From Cephalopachus bancanus (Eukaryota; Chordata; Mammalia; Primates; Tarsiidae), in the NCBI GenBank assembly GCA_027257055.1, contig JAPVLO010000146.1, forward strand, positions 1,302,001-1,366,000: 64,000 nt of DNA, in the 5' to 3' direction. Position numbers and translations under genes: made by a program. Within the stretch, counting starts at the first letter, position 1. Each line of letters starts with the position of its first letter. Of the stretch, positions 21,761-33,822 are shown one piece after another. Below the pieces are notes generated by a model that was not told where the DNA came from, searched no databases, and saw nothing but the letters and a program-made list of their open reading frames with translations.

Positions 21761-22510
21761 CCAGTCTCAATCAAGTTATCTTCCTCAAATGCAATTTTTA
21801 TTATCTCACTCATAAAAGCTTAATGTGGATACTTTATTATTTCCAAAATGCATAGTCCAATATCTTAGGGACATAATTCCCCCAGTATATTATTAGACCC
21901 ATTCCTATTCACTTTTCAAGTTGCCCCTTCCCATTCATAGGAATAAATTCTTATATGTAAATTCTGGGTACTGTGGTTCTGCTTTTTCTACTATTTTGTA
22001 TTTTTTCACAGCTCTTCACTTCTTTTCTGCCTGTTTATTATATTATTCTAGATATAGTATAAAAAAATCACCTACTGGATACATTTAATAACTTTGGACA
22101 TTCTAGTACTTATGTTCTCAGCACTGCAAGTTTAGTCTGTCTTCAAGTTACTTTATTGGTTTATATTTGGTCATTCCTCTCTGATTCTAATTTTAAAATT
22201 TTCTTAATATGTTATTGTACGTTATGAGTTTAGTAAACATAACAAAGTAAGTAAGTCCTGAGGTGGAGATTTTTCTCTACTATAATTGGCACCAAAAATG
22301 GTTCACTGTTGGTCTTAAGAGAATCCCAGTATTGCACTTATGCTTCCAAAAAAATCCTCTAAGAATATTTGAAACATTGTGACTGAGAAAATGATCTATG
22401 TAATGACATTTTGTGAAGATTAAAAAAAAATTAAAACATATATGGTAAAGATTATTAAATACTAGTGTAGAGCCATTGTTATTATTCTTGATGTACAATT
22501 ATTGTTTCAG

Positions 22511-22623
22511 GTTCTAGCTCATTCGAATCTCAAAAAATGGATCGTCCTTCTATTTCTGTTACCTCTCCTATGAGTCCTGGAATGCTGAGGGATGTTCCAC
22601 AGTTCTTATCAGGACAACTTTCA
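22511..22623 (+). CDS. RIMS2: RIM2 exon: Ser-rich linker before C2A
   Basis: A 113-nt exon (acceptor attgtttcag, donor TCA|gtatgt). It completes Ser and encodes SSSFESQKMDRPSISVTSPM then SPGMLRDVPQFLSGQLS, ending at a codon boundary. Five Ser in a row form across the junction with 18264 (LESSSSSFES). This is a low-complexity linker with several SP/TSP phosphorylation-type sites. Its phase-0 end lets it join three alternatives: the C2A exon at 32400, the cassette at 28862, or the candidate terminal exon at 23862. SISVTSPMSPGMLRD distinguishes RIM2 from RIM1. Confidence 0.97.
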
Positions 22624-23861
22624 GTATGTAATCACTAAATTAATTTTTATTTTTGGAATGCCAAATAGTGGTTTTAACATAAGATGCTAGTATTTTGTAA
22701 ACCAAGAATATAATTGTACTTTTAATTATCAAATTTCTCATTCTTTATCATTTCAATTAGTTGAAATTCAGTTTTATTTATCATAGTGCTTTATTTAGTG
22801 GAGTTAGGTTTTCTAGAATTTAATGAGCTAGAGTTTATGAAGCTATCTAAACTCTTTTTTTCTCTTAGTAATTATTTCAGTATTCAAGGGCAGAATTTTG
22901 GCTTTATACCTTAAAAGGATTGTAAATTGTTACAGAATCTTCTAGAAATGAAACTGTTATGCTACATAAAGATATTTCAGATAAAAGTATATATTTATAT
23001 ATTCTTCACTGCTTTTCAACTTTAAGAAAATTGGGGTGAATTTCATAATAATCATTGGAGTAGGAATATTGCTGTGAAATATAATGAGACTTGATGTATT
23101 TGTCAACAAAATGAAATAAATAAGGAAATACATAATAGATTAGTGAATACATCAGTGACATCACATTGTGATCCCTAATTTAAGCATTTTTAAATAAAAG
23201 TTAAAAATTCAGTTGTACATATTATATGATGTCCATATTCAAAGAGCTTCACCAGTTTTAGTCATCTTTTTTTATTTATTTGTTCAGTTGCCATTTCCTT
23301 ATTAAACTGTTTATAAATATTAATATAGTTAAATGTATTCAGTTATATTTCAAAAACACAGAGGTTAATATTACCAGTAATGCTGGTAATTACTAAACTT
23401 GACGTTTTATGAATATTACAGAGCTATTTAGGTTGTCAAAATCCAGGCACTGAATTTTGGATTAAAAACAATTACAGTTAAAAACTAAAATATTTAGGCT
23501 GATATTTTAATACCAAACAAAAATAGCTTTTTGTTAAATCAGCTATGAAATCTATCCTTTGATTTTTTTTTTTGAGGGAGTGAGGGTAGTATTTGATTTT
23601 TCTGAAGCAATTTCATTAATTAAAAGGAGTTGCAGGAAGTAAATGACAACGGGGAAATTTTTAAATTAAAAAAAATTATTGACGAAAGTCATTAGCTATA
23701 TCTTTTTGGAGCTATTTTGACCATAAAGGTGACAATAACAGGATAGTTTTGTGAGAAATATATCTTATTTCTTATCTAGATATTATAGGAAGTCATAAAT
23801 GTTTCACTGAAATGAATTTCTTCCCTTTATTATTTTCTTTTCTTTTCTGATTCATAAACAG

Positions 23862-23912
23862 AGTGAACTTTTCATTCGAGGACAATGGTCTTTTTTCCGT
23901 TCTCCACAATAA
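23862..23912 (+). CDS. RIMS2: Candidate alternative terminal exon of RIM2
   Basis: A pyrimidine-rich acceptor (ttattttcttttcttttctgattcataaacag) lies 1.24 kb after the linker exon. From its AG the frame set by 22623 (phase 0) reads SELFIRGQWSFFRSPQ and then TAA at 23910-23912. No convincing donor follows, but a polyadenylation-type AATAAA at 24091 with a GT-rich stretch does. Used as a last exon it would give a RIM2 that ends after the PDZ domain and linker, without C2A and C2B. I do not recall such an isoform. It may equally be an unused pseudo-exon, so the call is tentative. Confidence 0.35.
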   Translation, partial: SELFIRGQWSFFRSPQ

Positions 23913-24090
23913 GTAGCCTTTTTTGTACTTATTCCTGTAGATGTATTGACAGCACATATATTGTCATTTAATAGTTACAAATGTGTGTGTATTTTCTTCT
24001 GCCATCCTAGAAAACACTAATAATTATTAATTGATGCTTTTTTATCATGACTCCATTTCAATAGCTCATCTTTAAATAATGCTCAACATA

Positions 24091-24130
24091 AATAAATCTG
24101 TATGTATGTGTGTGTAGTTGGCTTGAGTTG
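24091..24130 (+). terminator. Candidate polyadenylation signal and GT-rich element
   Basis: AATAAA at 24091-24096 is followed at once by 'tctgtatgtatgtgtgtgta', a GT-rich stretch of the kind bound by CstF downstream of cleavage sites. It lies about 180 nt after the stop codon of the candidate terminal exon at 23862. AATAAA alone is common in A+T-rich introns; the value is in the combination. Confidence 0.4.
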
Positions 24131-24561
24131 GTAGAAGACGGAGTGGAAGTTAAATTTCTATAATTAGTATCACTTTGTTATCTGAAATGAATCCCCTGGT
24201 CTTTATACAAATTGTACTAAGAGGAGAAGAAAAAAATATAGCTTAGAGATTAAGACAAATTTCAGATTCAAATATTTTTCTTCATGGTTCAAAATTAATA
24301 TTATAGAAAGGTGATACTTAAAATATTTGGGGGAAATATAAAATTAAGAATTTCACTTCTAAATACACAAAATTTTATATAAATAAAGACCAATAAAAAC
24401 TTGGCTGGTTTGTGTGTATATGATGTAAAGTTACAGTTTTTAGATTTATACGTGATATTATAATTTCAAATGTGTACCATTTTCTCATTTTCTTATGACA
24501 TGGAAGGGATATGTCCCACTATGATATTGGTAGTAAAACTTTTAACCACCTGTGTTTTGAA

Positions 24562-24564
<3 letters not shown>

Positions 24565-24598
<34 letters not shown>
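24565..24598. repeat. (AC)n microsatellite
   Basis: Seventeen uninterrupted AC units ending in CC. Confidence 0.97.
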
Positions 24599-24600
<2 letters not shown>

Positions 24601-26459
24601 CGTATATAAAGGATAATGATTATAATACAATACATATTTTATTGTGGGAAGCCTGGAAAATACAAGAAACTTAACAAAAATAAGATCCCCTATAATCTTA
24701 ACGCTAAAATCAAACTATTCATATAATTATAAATTTTAAACAAAAATAGAATAAATATGCATATACTAGTTTAGATCGCAGTTTTTCACTTAGTAGCATG
24801 AACATTTTCTTGTCTTTACAAATTCTTCTTAAAATTGTTTTAATAACTATTTAATGCTTCATTGTAACTTAATTCATTGTTATAGGATATTTTGCTTTTT
24901 TCTCATTTATATTATTCTAAATAATAATTCCATGGAAATCCTTGAATGTAAATGTTGAATATTTTTCTTAGGACAAAATTATTCTGGCAGGATAACTTTC
25001 CAGAAGTATAATTACAATATAAAAGGCAAATTAAAATTTTAGGATTCTTGAAATCTGTTTTCAAATTTCTCCTCCAAAAATACTTTTTCAAATTAGATTC
25101 CAATCATCTATTTAAGAAATATATGTTAAATTCTAACCCCAAGTCAGGCATGGTGCTAGTGACTGGGAATACAAGTGAACATGATACAGCGATTTTTAAA
25201 ATCATGTTACTTATTAATTTTATTCTCATTCTTTGCATTCAGGAAAACATAAGTAAAATGCTCACCTGGATATTGTATGTTCCTCTATATTTAATCCTTT
25301 CTCTATCAGCTTGGAAACAGTTTGGGTTTGCTCTCATGATGTAGAAGTTAGAAAAATATGTGGCTGCTTACGTTACCCCTTGGGAAGACCCCTGGAAATC
25401 ACAAGCCAGCATTACAATTACTATTTCCTTCTACCCTTGGACATTTTTGCTTTTCATGAGATTTTACTTGGGCCCATACCTCACTTATAAAATCGTGACA
25501 TTGCTAATGTCTAAGAAGAAAGATAGTTTGTATAGTATGTGAGCTGACTTTCCTGATACTTTATGTCAGTACATGGACTGATATTTTCTTATATTCGTAT
25601 ACATTTTTGTGCTCAAAGCTGTTGATTATTTTTTAAATGTGTGCGATTTATTTTCTCTCCATGCTAGAATTGTCCTGCTGTTTATTGTTCTAGGGCATCA
25701 CTGTGAAAGTGACATGAATGTATTTGGTGGGAAGAATTAGAATGAGCTCAGGTTTATGCCACCTAGATTGTATGTTGCCCTTCTCAGTGACAGCATTTTC
25801 TCATTTTGAGTCCACTTTTCATGTGTTCTTCTAGAATTTAGCTGTTTTTTCCTTAAAAGGATTACTTTTGTAATTCTTAATATTTTTAATTAATTTAGAC
25901 TTTAGCTAGTTTTTTGATAGAATGTTAAGATAAAATACCGTGTTTAATTTTTTTAAAGTGAGAAAAGGCTCTGAATTATTTATTTCTATAAGAATACATT
26001 ATGTAGTTGATTCTCTTGATAATCATTTTATTTCACTTCATGGTCTATGGTTGATTTATGATTGTAATATTTTTCCAAATTACTTTTTAAAAAATATTTT
26101 TATATTTTATATAAGTATTGTAGGCCTCAGTAATTTCAGAGTAGGTGTATGCCCTTTCTGTCTCCTTATATACTTCATAGCTTTTTAAAAAAACCTTTTA
26201 TAAATAGAAGTTTTTTATTTGAGCTTTTATCTTTTACACCTCATTGTTATAACTTTGTAATTCTGGGAGTATTGCATTAAAGGACTGTCCTAGAGACAGT
26301 AGTACAGCAAACAGTAGGAAGTGACATTAAAAATGCAAAATAAATTGTGGCATACAAATTCAGATTCTTCGTTTGAATGAAGACTGAATTGTTATAGATA
26401 TGATAAGGTCTTTCCTGCTTAAAATAAATGAATTAATATTAATTACAAATTACAGTGAG

Positions 26460-26740
26460 GCACATAATACTTTGCCATTCCTATTTGAAATATTCATAGC
26501 GACAGAACCACGGACACAGAAAGCAGCTTAGTGGTTGCCAAAGGACAGTGAGATGGAGGAATGGGGAGTGATTACTTAAAGTATAGTAGGTTCTTCTGGA
26601 GTAATGTAAAGGTTTTGAAACTAGAAAGAGAGGATTACACAGCATTGTAAACACATTAATTGCCACTGAATTGTACACCTTAAAATTGCCAGTTGAATGT
26701 TTTATAAATTGCACCTCAATTTAAAAAAGACTACCAAAAC
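26460..26740 (+). mobile_element. L1 (L1M-type) 3' end
   Basis: 'cttagtggttgccaaaggac', 'gccactgaattgtacacctt' and 'aaattgcacctcaatttaaa' form the typical 3'-UTR end of old L1 elements in plus orientation, running into a short A-rich tail. Confidence 0.7.
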
Positions 26741-27553
26741 CGAAATGTTTTGATAGCCACATTTAAAGTCCAAACTCATGGGAGAAGATTAGGTTTAAGT
26801 TGCCTTTGATTTAAAAAGGTTCATTCCAGAAATCTGTGAGTTGCTTGTTTGAGGTCGTTTTAGAACATGGGAAAATGTTTGCTTTAAAGGATTAATTTGT
26901 TTGAAAATACTATTTCTTTTAAAGTGAATCTTTTATCTTATGAAGTAATATTTACTTATACAACTATTCTGTTACCTTAATATTTTTGGTTGTAAACAGA
27001 GCAGGTAGCAGAATAGAGAAAATAAAATTTATTTCTAGAGTACCTTGCTAGTCCCATTCTTCAGCATGCCTCCTTAGTCTCTGTAAATTTCATATATCCC
27101 CCCCCATTTTCTAAAGAATTATAATATCCTGTGGTTATGCAGACAGACATCAGTAGCACACTCCATACATAAACATTTCTTTCTTCCTCCAGGAATATGT
27201 CCATACAAAATAGAAGTTAGCTTAGATGTGAGACTGTCTTGATTTTTAGAAAGAGAGAGGAATGACTCATGGTTGAATTAAGTCTGCTTTTCTTTTGGGT
27301 TTTAGATTTATGTCTTAATAAACAGTGTCTATCCAATGATAGCTGAACGGCAAAAGCCCTAGTACTCATTATATGTTTCCATATAGCCACGGAAAAGGCA
27401 GAAGCCTTTAACTATTTATGATTTTGAAGTAGACAAGAGAGACATCTATAAGAAATGTGAGGAATGGGATGGAATCTTGGTGAGAGAGGCAGAATTAAAT
27501 GCCTTGAAACCCATTAAAGCCCAGAGATATATGCATCTGATTTTGTTTCTGAT

Positions 27554-27852
27554 GATGATGATGATGATTTTTTGAGTTGGAGTCTCATTCTGTCGCCTAG
27601 ACTGGAGTGCAGTGGCATGCTCCCGGCCACCGCAGCCTCTACCTGCTGGGCCCTGGGGATCCTTCCACCTCACCCTTCCAAGTATCCGGAACTACAGGCG
27701 CTCGCTACCACGCCCTGCTAATTTTTGATTTATTGTAGAAACGAAGTCTTGCCTTGTTGCCTGGGCGGGTCTGGAACCCTCAGGCTCAGGCAATCCACTA
27801 GCCTCAGCCTCCCAAAGTGCTGGGATTAGAGGCTAAACCACTGAGCCCGGCC
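27554..27852 (-). mobile_element. Alu, lineage-specific type
   Basis: Minus-oriented full dimer: 'gagttggagtctcattctgt', 'gctcccggccaccgcagcct', 'gatttattgtagaaacgaag', 'ctgagcccggcc'. Flanking duplications 'ttgtttctgat' (27543-27553) and 'ttgttcctgat' (27853-27863), one mismatch. The tail side carries a (GAT)n run. Confidence 0.88.
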
Positions 27853-28009
27853 TTGTTCCTGATTTAACTGTTGGAATAACTGAGTAAAGGCACAACATTA
27901 TGATTAGTATAGTCTTCTGAAAACTATTTCAAAGTGAAAAGGAAAAAAAAAATCAGAAAAGAAATTTGCTTTTATTCTGAGAATTTGAGAGTGCCTTTCA
28001 CTATCTTTC

Positions 28010-28140
28010 TTTTTGAGTATGGGCAAGTGTGTTTAGTCCTGTTTTGTTTCCTCGTCTACAAATTAGGGATAAAAGTAACTACCTCTCAGGGTTGTTGGGA
28101 ATACCATGAGAAAATAAAGTTGCAATAAGCTGTAAATAAA
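28010..28140 (+). mobile_element. MIR SINE fragment
   Basis: 'tttcctcgtctacaaattag', then 'aactacctctcagggttgtt' is the characteristic second half of MIR. Confidence 0.65.
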
Positions 28141-28861
28141 GGTTTGGAAAAATACGGAGAACTGTATAAGTAAAATGAAATAAGATATTGGGACTAAGAG
28201 GTGTGGTCAGCAATAAGCAGTATTATTTTGAGTGGTGCATAATAAATGTTTGAAAATGGTGTTTTAATACTAGATCCTAGTATAGATTCTTCAAGTATGA
28301 GTCAACTAATCCAGTGATTTCAGCACATTTTTTATCTTCATGTGTTTATTCTTTAAAGAAATTCTAAAGCTAATGTTCTTTAGACTCTGATTTGACATAT
28401 TTTGGAGAAGTCACACAATTACTTTTACAGATGGCTTTTCACTAATAACTCTATAATACATTTTTCTTTTTTTGGACTATTCTTTTTTCCTATTGTAGTT
28501 TGTTTAAGGATAAAATCTGAAGTTCTTGATTCTTGGGTTATGCTTACAATCATTTTCTCAGAATATAAGAACCTGAATGCATTATTTTATAGCCAACCTT
28601 AATTACTGTTATGTTGATAACATTTAAAAAATGTATTTAAGCAGATTCTAATACTTTGTATTGTTTTTAAATGTATTTTAGCATTGGGCAATATTAGTTT
28701 ATAAAATACATTGAAGTACTTATTTTAGATAATATTGTCATGAAAAAATTGTATTTAAGGGATAGATGTATGTGTTTGTTTTTACTTTTGGTCTTTTAGT
28801 TCCAGCGTGTTGTCCTTTTTGGTTTTGTTTTATTGCTTTTTTCTTTAATTTTGCTTACCAG

Positions 28862-28909
28862 AGCCAAAGCCTTAGTAGAAGAACAACGCCTTTTGTTCCT
28901 AGGGTTCAG
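28862..28909 (+). CDS. RIMS2: RIM2 cassette exon (16 codons)
   Basis: A 48-nt exon with acceptor ttgcttaccag and donor CAG|gtaaag. It enters and leaves at phase 0 and encodes SQSLSRRTTPFVPRVQ between GQLS (22623) and IKLWFDK (32400). I recognise this insert from RIM isoforms that carry it just before the C2A domain. Because it is a multiple of three and phase 0 on both sides, it can be included or skipped freely. The peptide is basic and Pro-containing, with SRRTTP, a site type for basophilic and for proline-directed kinases, next to the first C2A strand. It may change linker length, charge or phosphorylation; this effect is inferred. Confidence 0.9.
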
Positions 28910-30936
28910 GTAAAGGCCTTGTCTGCCTGATAGAAACTAAAGTTGTGTTTTAACCCTTATTTATATGTTTTTGGAAAATGCGTAGTAGGAAACCTTTTTT
29001 TGGTATGTTGCTCCAAACCATACTGTTGACTTTCAGATCATTTTATGAACCAGCTTGTAAAACTCTGCATGGGGATTAGAATACTGAATAACAATTTAAA
29101 GAGACAATCTTTGTTAGTGATTTTATATGGTGAACTGGTACTAAAACTTATAGGTTTCAAAGTGGTATTTAATGTAGATTTAATGTAGAGTCTACTTATA
29201 TTTGCAACAGTTACAGAAATAGTTAATTTTATACTATTGATATTTTTCTTTTTTTTGCTGTTTGCTGTCTCTTTAAATCATTCATTACATCATGTAACAT
29301 CAACATTCTCTTGCATTTTCCAAGCAATAACTCCTTGAGGAGATTGGCAAATAAATTTGTACCTTATTTAAAATATGAATTTTATGCATATTGTATTAAA
29401 GGTTCAAATTTTGGAAAGTATTTTACTTTGAAAGAACAAAATTACAATCCAAATACAATGTGTTGTGTTTATTTTGTTTATATTTTTTATTGCAATTTTA
29501 TTTAATTTTACTATAATACCTGGGTACAAGTTGTTTGCCTCTTTTCATTAGAAAACCCTTATATGGTAAAGTAATGTCAATATAGTTTTTTTTTTTAGTA
29601 TTATGCTTTCCTTGCTTTGCTGCATGTATTTTAAAAATTTGTTGGTTTTGAGTAATATTTGTTTTGTTTAAAGTTTAAAAGTTTAATTATTCTAGTTAAT
29701 ATTATATAATATAAAATATTTAACTACACTGCTTAGGTTGTACTTAAGAAAATTAAGCAAGATTACATGGTAAAGCTGGAATGTTATTTATATTAAAACA
29801 ATTAGAATGATACCAGTATTTTTATTAATAAAATTGAGGCAGAACAAGAACTATGACAGGACTAGAATTGTAAATATATGTTTGTTATATTTTGGGGAAA
29901 TGAATAGCTAGATTTTAACCATTATTTAAAAAGCATAGATAAGAAGTTTAGGAATGTGATAGAGAAATCTAGCTAAGAAAGTATTCTGTTTTGATGACAT
30001 GAACTGGATATCTATTAAAAACTTCAATGCAAGTCCTATAATATAAATAAAAATTAGGGCTGTTAAATAATCACCCAGCTTAAGACAGGTTATTAAAAAT
30101 TGTCATTTTGATCAAATAATCAATCAAATAAAAATGTGCCCATGTCCTATCTAAATTATTTTAATATTTGTATATGTTTACATTATAATTTAATAACTAT
30201 AAAATATTATAGCAAAAATGTGAAAACCATATGTTTACTACCTGTATGAGAAATGGATAATATTAGTAAGTGGCTTTTTTTTGTTTTCTATAACTTAAGG
30301 AAACCTGAAAAAAATACTCTTTATCAGGCTTTTGAAATAGATCTCAGATTGTTAGTTTTAATTATTTTAATGGTGCAAAAATATTGCCTGTGGAGATAGC
30401 AACAAGTGCTTAGTTCAACCCTTCAAAAAAATTCTCACAGAGCTCAATAACTTGCTCCAATAATTGTAAGCTTAAACTTATAATAAGTATTATTGTTTCT
30501 TTGTTTCCTAAATGTAAAATTTATTGGAAAAAATTTTTTAGCCTTGCAGAATCTTTTTTGCTTTGAGGTGCCTAATATTCATATTACAATCCCCAGATAA
30601 AGTTTTTTGCTGTATTGGAAAGAATAAAGTAATAGACTATTTTACTACTGACACAAAAAGAGAGAATGCCATAGAATTTAATCTGGTTTGGGGCACACAT
30701 TTTAGAGAAACCATAATGCTATCTATAACATCTCTTTCATCTCGTGTACAATTAGACACTCCTGCATTCCTTTCTTTTTTTGTTTTCCCCTCATATCTTT
30801 TTTTGCCAGAAGAAAGTTTAGTCTTTTTTCCCCCTTTACCTATTTCTATGTTTTTAGGCAACCAAATATTTGAACTTTTTTTCCTTTCGAATATTAGAGA
30901 CTTTTTTCTTCAGGTTGTTGATCTCCTAATCTAAGG

Positions 30937-31125
30937 CAGTGGTTCTCAAATTTTAATACACATGAGGGTCACCCCAAATACTTGTTAAAATTCCAATTCC
31001 AGGACTCCATTCTGATTCATTAGGTGAGAGATGGACCCCAGGAATTTGTAACTTTTTAATAAATAGGGGAGTTAATACTGAAACAGGATGCTTGCTAACT
31101 AAAGTTTGAAAATTACCTGTCTAAG
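30937..31125 (+). mobile_element. MER5A-like DNA element
   Basis: It begins 'cagtggttctcaaattttaa', continues 'gactccattctgattcatta' and 'ccccaggaatttgtaac', and ends near 'aagtttgaaaattacctg'. This is the hAT-Charlie MER5A pattern with its inverted ends. Confidence 0.75.
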
Positions 31126-32399
31126 GTATATTTTTGTACTTAGCCAACTGTATTAGAAAGCCTTTTTTGCTTTTCAATGGCAAGATAGTACCTGCATTAA
31201 ATGGAAACACAATATCAAAATTAGTAATTATAATTGTTAATGTGTATTTTTTTTTTACTCTTATTCCTATAAGAAGGCTAATTCCATTTTGCAAATGAAA
31301 AGGATAGAAATAATTTTATATACTCTCTTGAACTGTCAGTTCACCTCTTCTGACTCAGTTGCTTAGTCTCTCATTCTCTAGAATATGAACTGAGGGACTC
31401 AACAAAGACATGTTGGAATTGGAACTGAACTGCCAGTATTTTATATATAACCAGAATTGATTTTTACTTCATATTCTCAAGTTCCAAATTTCTGGTTCCA
31501 TTTTAGTTTCAAGATAGTGGCTGATTTCTGAGATAGAGAGTTTTAAGATAGAGGCTAATTGCTGAGCCAAGGTGTGGATCAGGGCCATAGTTATCATAGA
31601 ACCTGACATAGTAGTATCAGCTAGCTAGGTATGAAGGTGTGAGGTATGTGTGGGAAGTGATAACTATTAAGTCAAATTAATTCAGCAGCTAGATGTGAAG
31701 TTCCAATCCCCAATTATGATACAGGGAAATTATCATATTTTCTTACCTCTATTAATAAAATGTACTCTTGTTATTCTAAGGATGTGATGCATTTGCTTCA
31801 CAAAAGAAAAAGAGTGTATGTCTGAGCAAGAAAAAATTTCAAAGATGAATTTATTATAGCATTAGTTCAAACTGAAGGAATCTATTGACTAAAGCTACTA
31901 GTAAGTCCCCATGGCTTATAATCTTCGAACTGTAGTTCACTATGGAATAATATGAAATATTTACTTGAAAATTCCCTTTAAGTATCGTATAAACAAGTTT
32001 TTAACTACTCAGTTCATGCTGAGGGCTTATTCTGAACTCAGTATTGTAGGGGAACCAAAATGAACCAGTGATTCTTGTATAAGAAAAGATACAGAGCATT
32101 TATTGTATATAAAGTTCTTAATTATGACAATGTAATTCTTAGATGTATATTAATAAACAATCACATTAAGATAATAAAAGCCCAAGTGATTTATGAATGA
32201 AACTAAAATATCTGAATTATTCTTTTATTCATTGAAGTTATTATAGTATATCCTTTTATTTTAACTAGCCATAATTTAAGTAAAATTTATAATCTGTGCC
32301 AATATTAGTGTAAGAGAATGGGGTGGAGATTGGAAATGTATATATTATGTTAGAGCAGTAAAATGTTTGAGCTGATAAATGAATATTTTTGCTTTTCAG

Positions 32400-32530
32400 A
32401 TAAAACTATGGTTTGACAAGGTTGGTCACCAATTAATAGTTACTATTTTGGGAGCAAAGGATCTTCCTTCCAGGGAAGATGGGAGGCCAAGGAATCCCTA
32501 TGTTAAAATTTACTTTCTTCCAGACAGAAG
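32400..32530 (+). CDS. RIMS2: RIM2 exon: first part of C2A domain
   Basis: A 131-nt exon (acceptor tgcttttcag, donor AGAAG|gtaggt) encoding IKLWFDKVGHQLIVTILGAK, DLPSREDGRPRNPYVKIYFL, PDR and two bases of Ser. These are strands 1-3 of the C2A domain. In calcium-binding C2 domains the first loop has Asp residues in 'DxxGxSDPYVK'; here the loop reads SREDGRPRNPYVK, with Asn in place of the key Asp before PYVK. This fits the known calcium independence of RIM C2 domains. LGAKDLPSREDG is RIM2-specific compared with RIM1. Confidence 0.97.
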
Positions 32531-33524
32531 GTAGGTATATAAAACAAAAAACAAATGTTCTTGAAATGTTAATAGTAATGGGTATTTCATTTCTGTATTA
32601 TCTATTTTTCTGTATCATACCAGTCAGATACTTGTGAAGTTTAACATAAACATAATTCTTAAAAATCAAAATAGTGACTATAAATATTTAAGATTGCTTT
32701 GAAGCATGTTAAATATTTATTGTATATATTTTATTGAATGTTAAATTTGGGTATGTGTGGATTATTTATTAAAATAAAAATTATGCTCCTTAAAAATCAG
32801 ATTTTTAATACAAACTATAGAGTCAAAAAGCTGGAACTGGTATTCTAAAAAAGTACTCATCATGTTTGTTTGCAATGTTATACCTCTTCTTACCAAGATA
32901 TAATTTTTCTCTATTCTATAAAATTAGTGAATTACATTTTATAATTTATTACTCCATATAATCAAGAAAATTTTGCCATGGGGCCTGGAATCAGTTTCTT
33001 CAAGCATATGTGTTTTGTGTCTATTCTTATCAGTGTAAATGTTACTGTTCTACCCTGGTTTATTGGAGAAATTAGGACAGGAGAAATCTCTTCTCAAAAA
33101 AAATCTAATCACTCTTAAATGAAAGAGACCATGCAATAGGCATCATGAAAAAAAAAAAAAAGGAAATCATGGTACCAACTACCCTTTCCCCAATTATCTG
33201 CATCCCTTGTTCCCAAGTAGAGTGCTCTCAAGGTCTGGTCATTTTTTTCTCAGGTTGGAAGTGGCTGGACACAGATACAATCTTAAACATGTTTATACAC
33301 TTTTGAACCACGGTTTACTTAGTTAAAGCAGTAAGTCACCAAAGTTGAGTTGGGTGCCAAAGTATCATCTGAACAACCTTAGCAAGGAAAAAAACAAAAG
33401 AAAGGAAGTAGACAATTCACAAAGGTCTTACATTTTATTTGACACATATTTTGAAGTGAAAATTGTGTAACAAATTCCTCAGAATATGTCAAGATGACAC
33501 ATCATCTAAAGTTATTAGAAACTG

Positions 33525-33822
33525 GGCTGAATGCAGTGACTCATGCCTGTAATCCCAGCACTTTGGGAGGTGGACAAGAGGATTGCCTAAACCCAGGTGT
33601 TCAAGATCAACCTGGGCAAGTTGGCAAGACCTCATCTCTACAATATATCAAAAAATTAGCTGGGCAGTGGTGGCACATGCCTGTAGTTCCAGCTGCTTGG
33701 AAAGCTGATGTGGAAGGATCCACAGAGCCCAGCGGGAGGAGGCTGTTAGTAGCAGTGAGCATGCCACTGCACTCCATCCTGGGCTACAGAGTGAGACTCT
33801 GAATCAAAAATAAAATAAAACA
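33525..33822 (+). mobile_element. Alu, lineage-specific type (older copy)
   Basis: 'aatgcagtgactcatgcctg', then 'cctgggcaagttggcaagac', then 'ctcatctctacaatatatca'. It ends in an A-rich tail with a perfect 17-bp duplication 'aaagttattagaaactg' at 33508-33524 and 33823-33839. The text is intermediate between AluJ and the younger lineage-specific copies. Confidence 0.92.

Larger units (their letters stand above)
20930..22050 (+). mobile_element. L2 LINE, split by L1 and AluJ
   Basis: Three collinear pieces fit plus-strand L2: 'cagccattaccattattatc' near 21030, 'catctctccctttcaatcca' near 21430, and 'agttatcttcctcaaatgca' near 21775, continuing to about 22050. Younger L1 and AluJ insertions separate them. 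Weak match, by eye. Confidence 0.45.
18265..22510 (+). other. RIMS2: Intron in the linker region
   Basis: 4.2-kb intron carrying two AluJ copies, two L2 pieces and an L1 scrap, all listed. Between 18790-19250, 19830-20930 and 22050-22510 I see only A+T-rich unassigned sequence, apart from a faint ancient-repeat pattern near 20030-20170. Confidence 0.8.
22624..32399 (+). other. RIMS2: Intron carrying the alternative exons before C2A
   Basis: 9.8-kb region between the linker exon and the C2A start. It contains the candidate terminal exon (23862), an AC repeat, an L1 3' end, a lineage-specific Alu, a MIR, the cassette exon (28862) and a MER5A. Other stretches (22650-23830, 24650-26450, 26750-27540, 28150-28840, 28920-30930, 31130-32380) are A+T rich with nothing I can identify. 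Confidence 0.8.

Noticed and set aside
30563..30934. 123-codon open frame in plain intron
   Set aside because: Composition is that of T-rich intron (Phe/Leu/Ser), with no recognisable domain, no splice sites in a RIM2 phase and no promoter.
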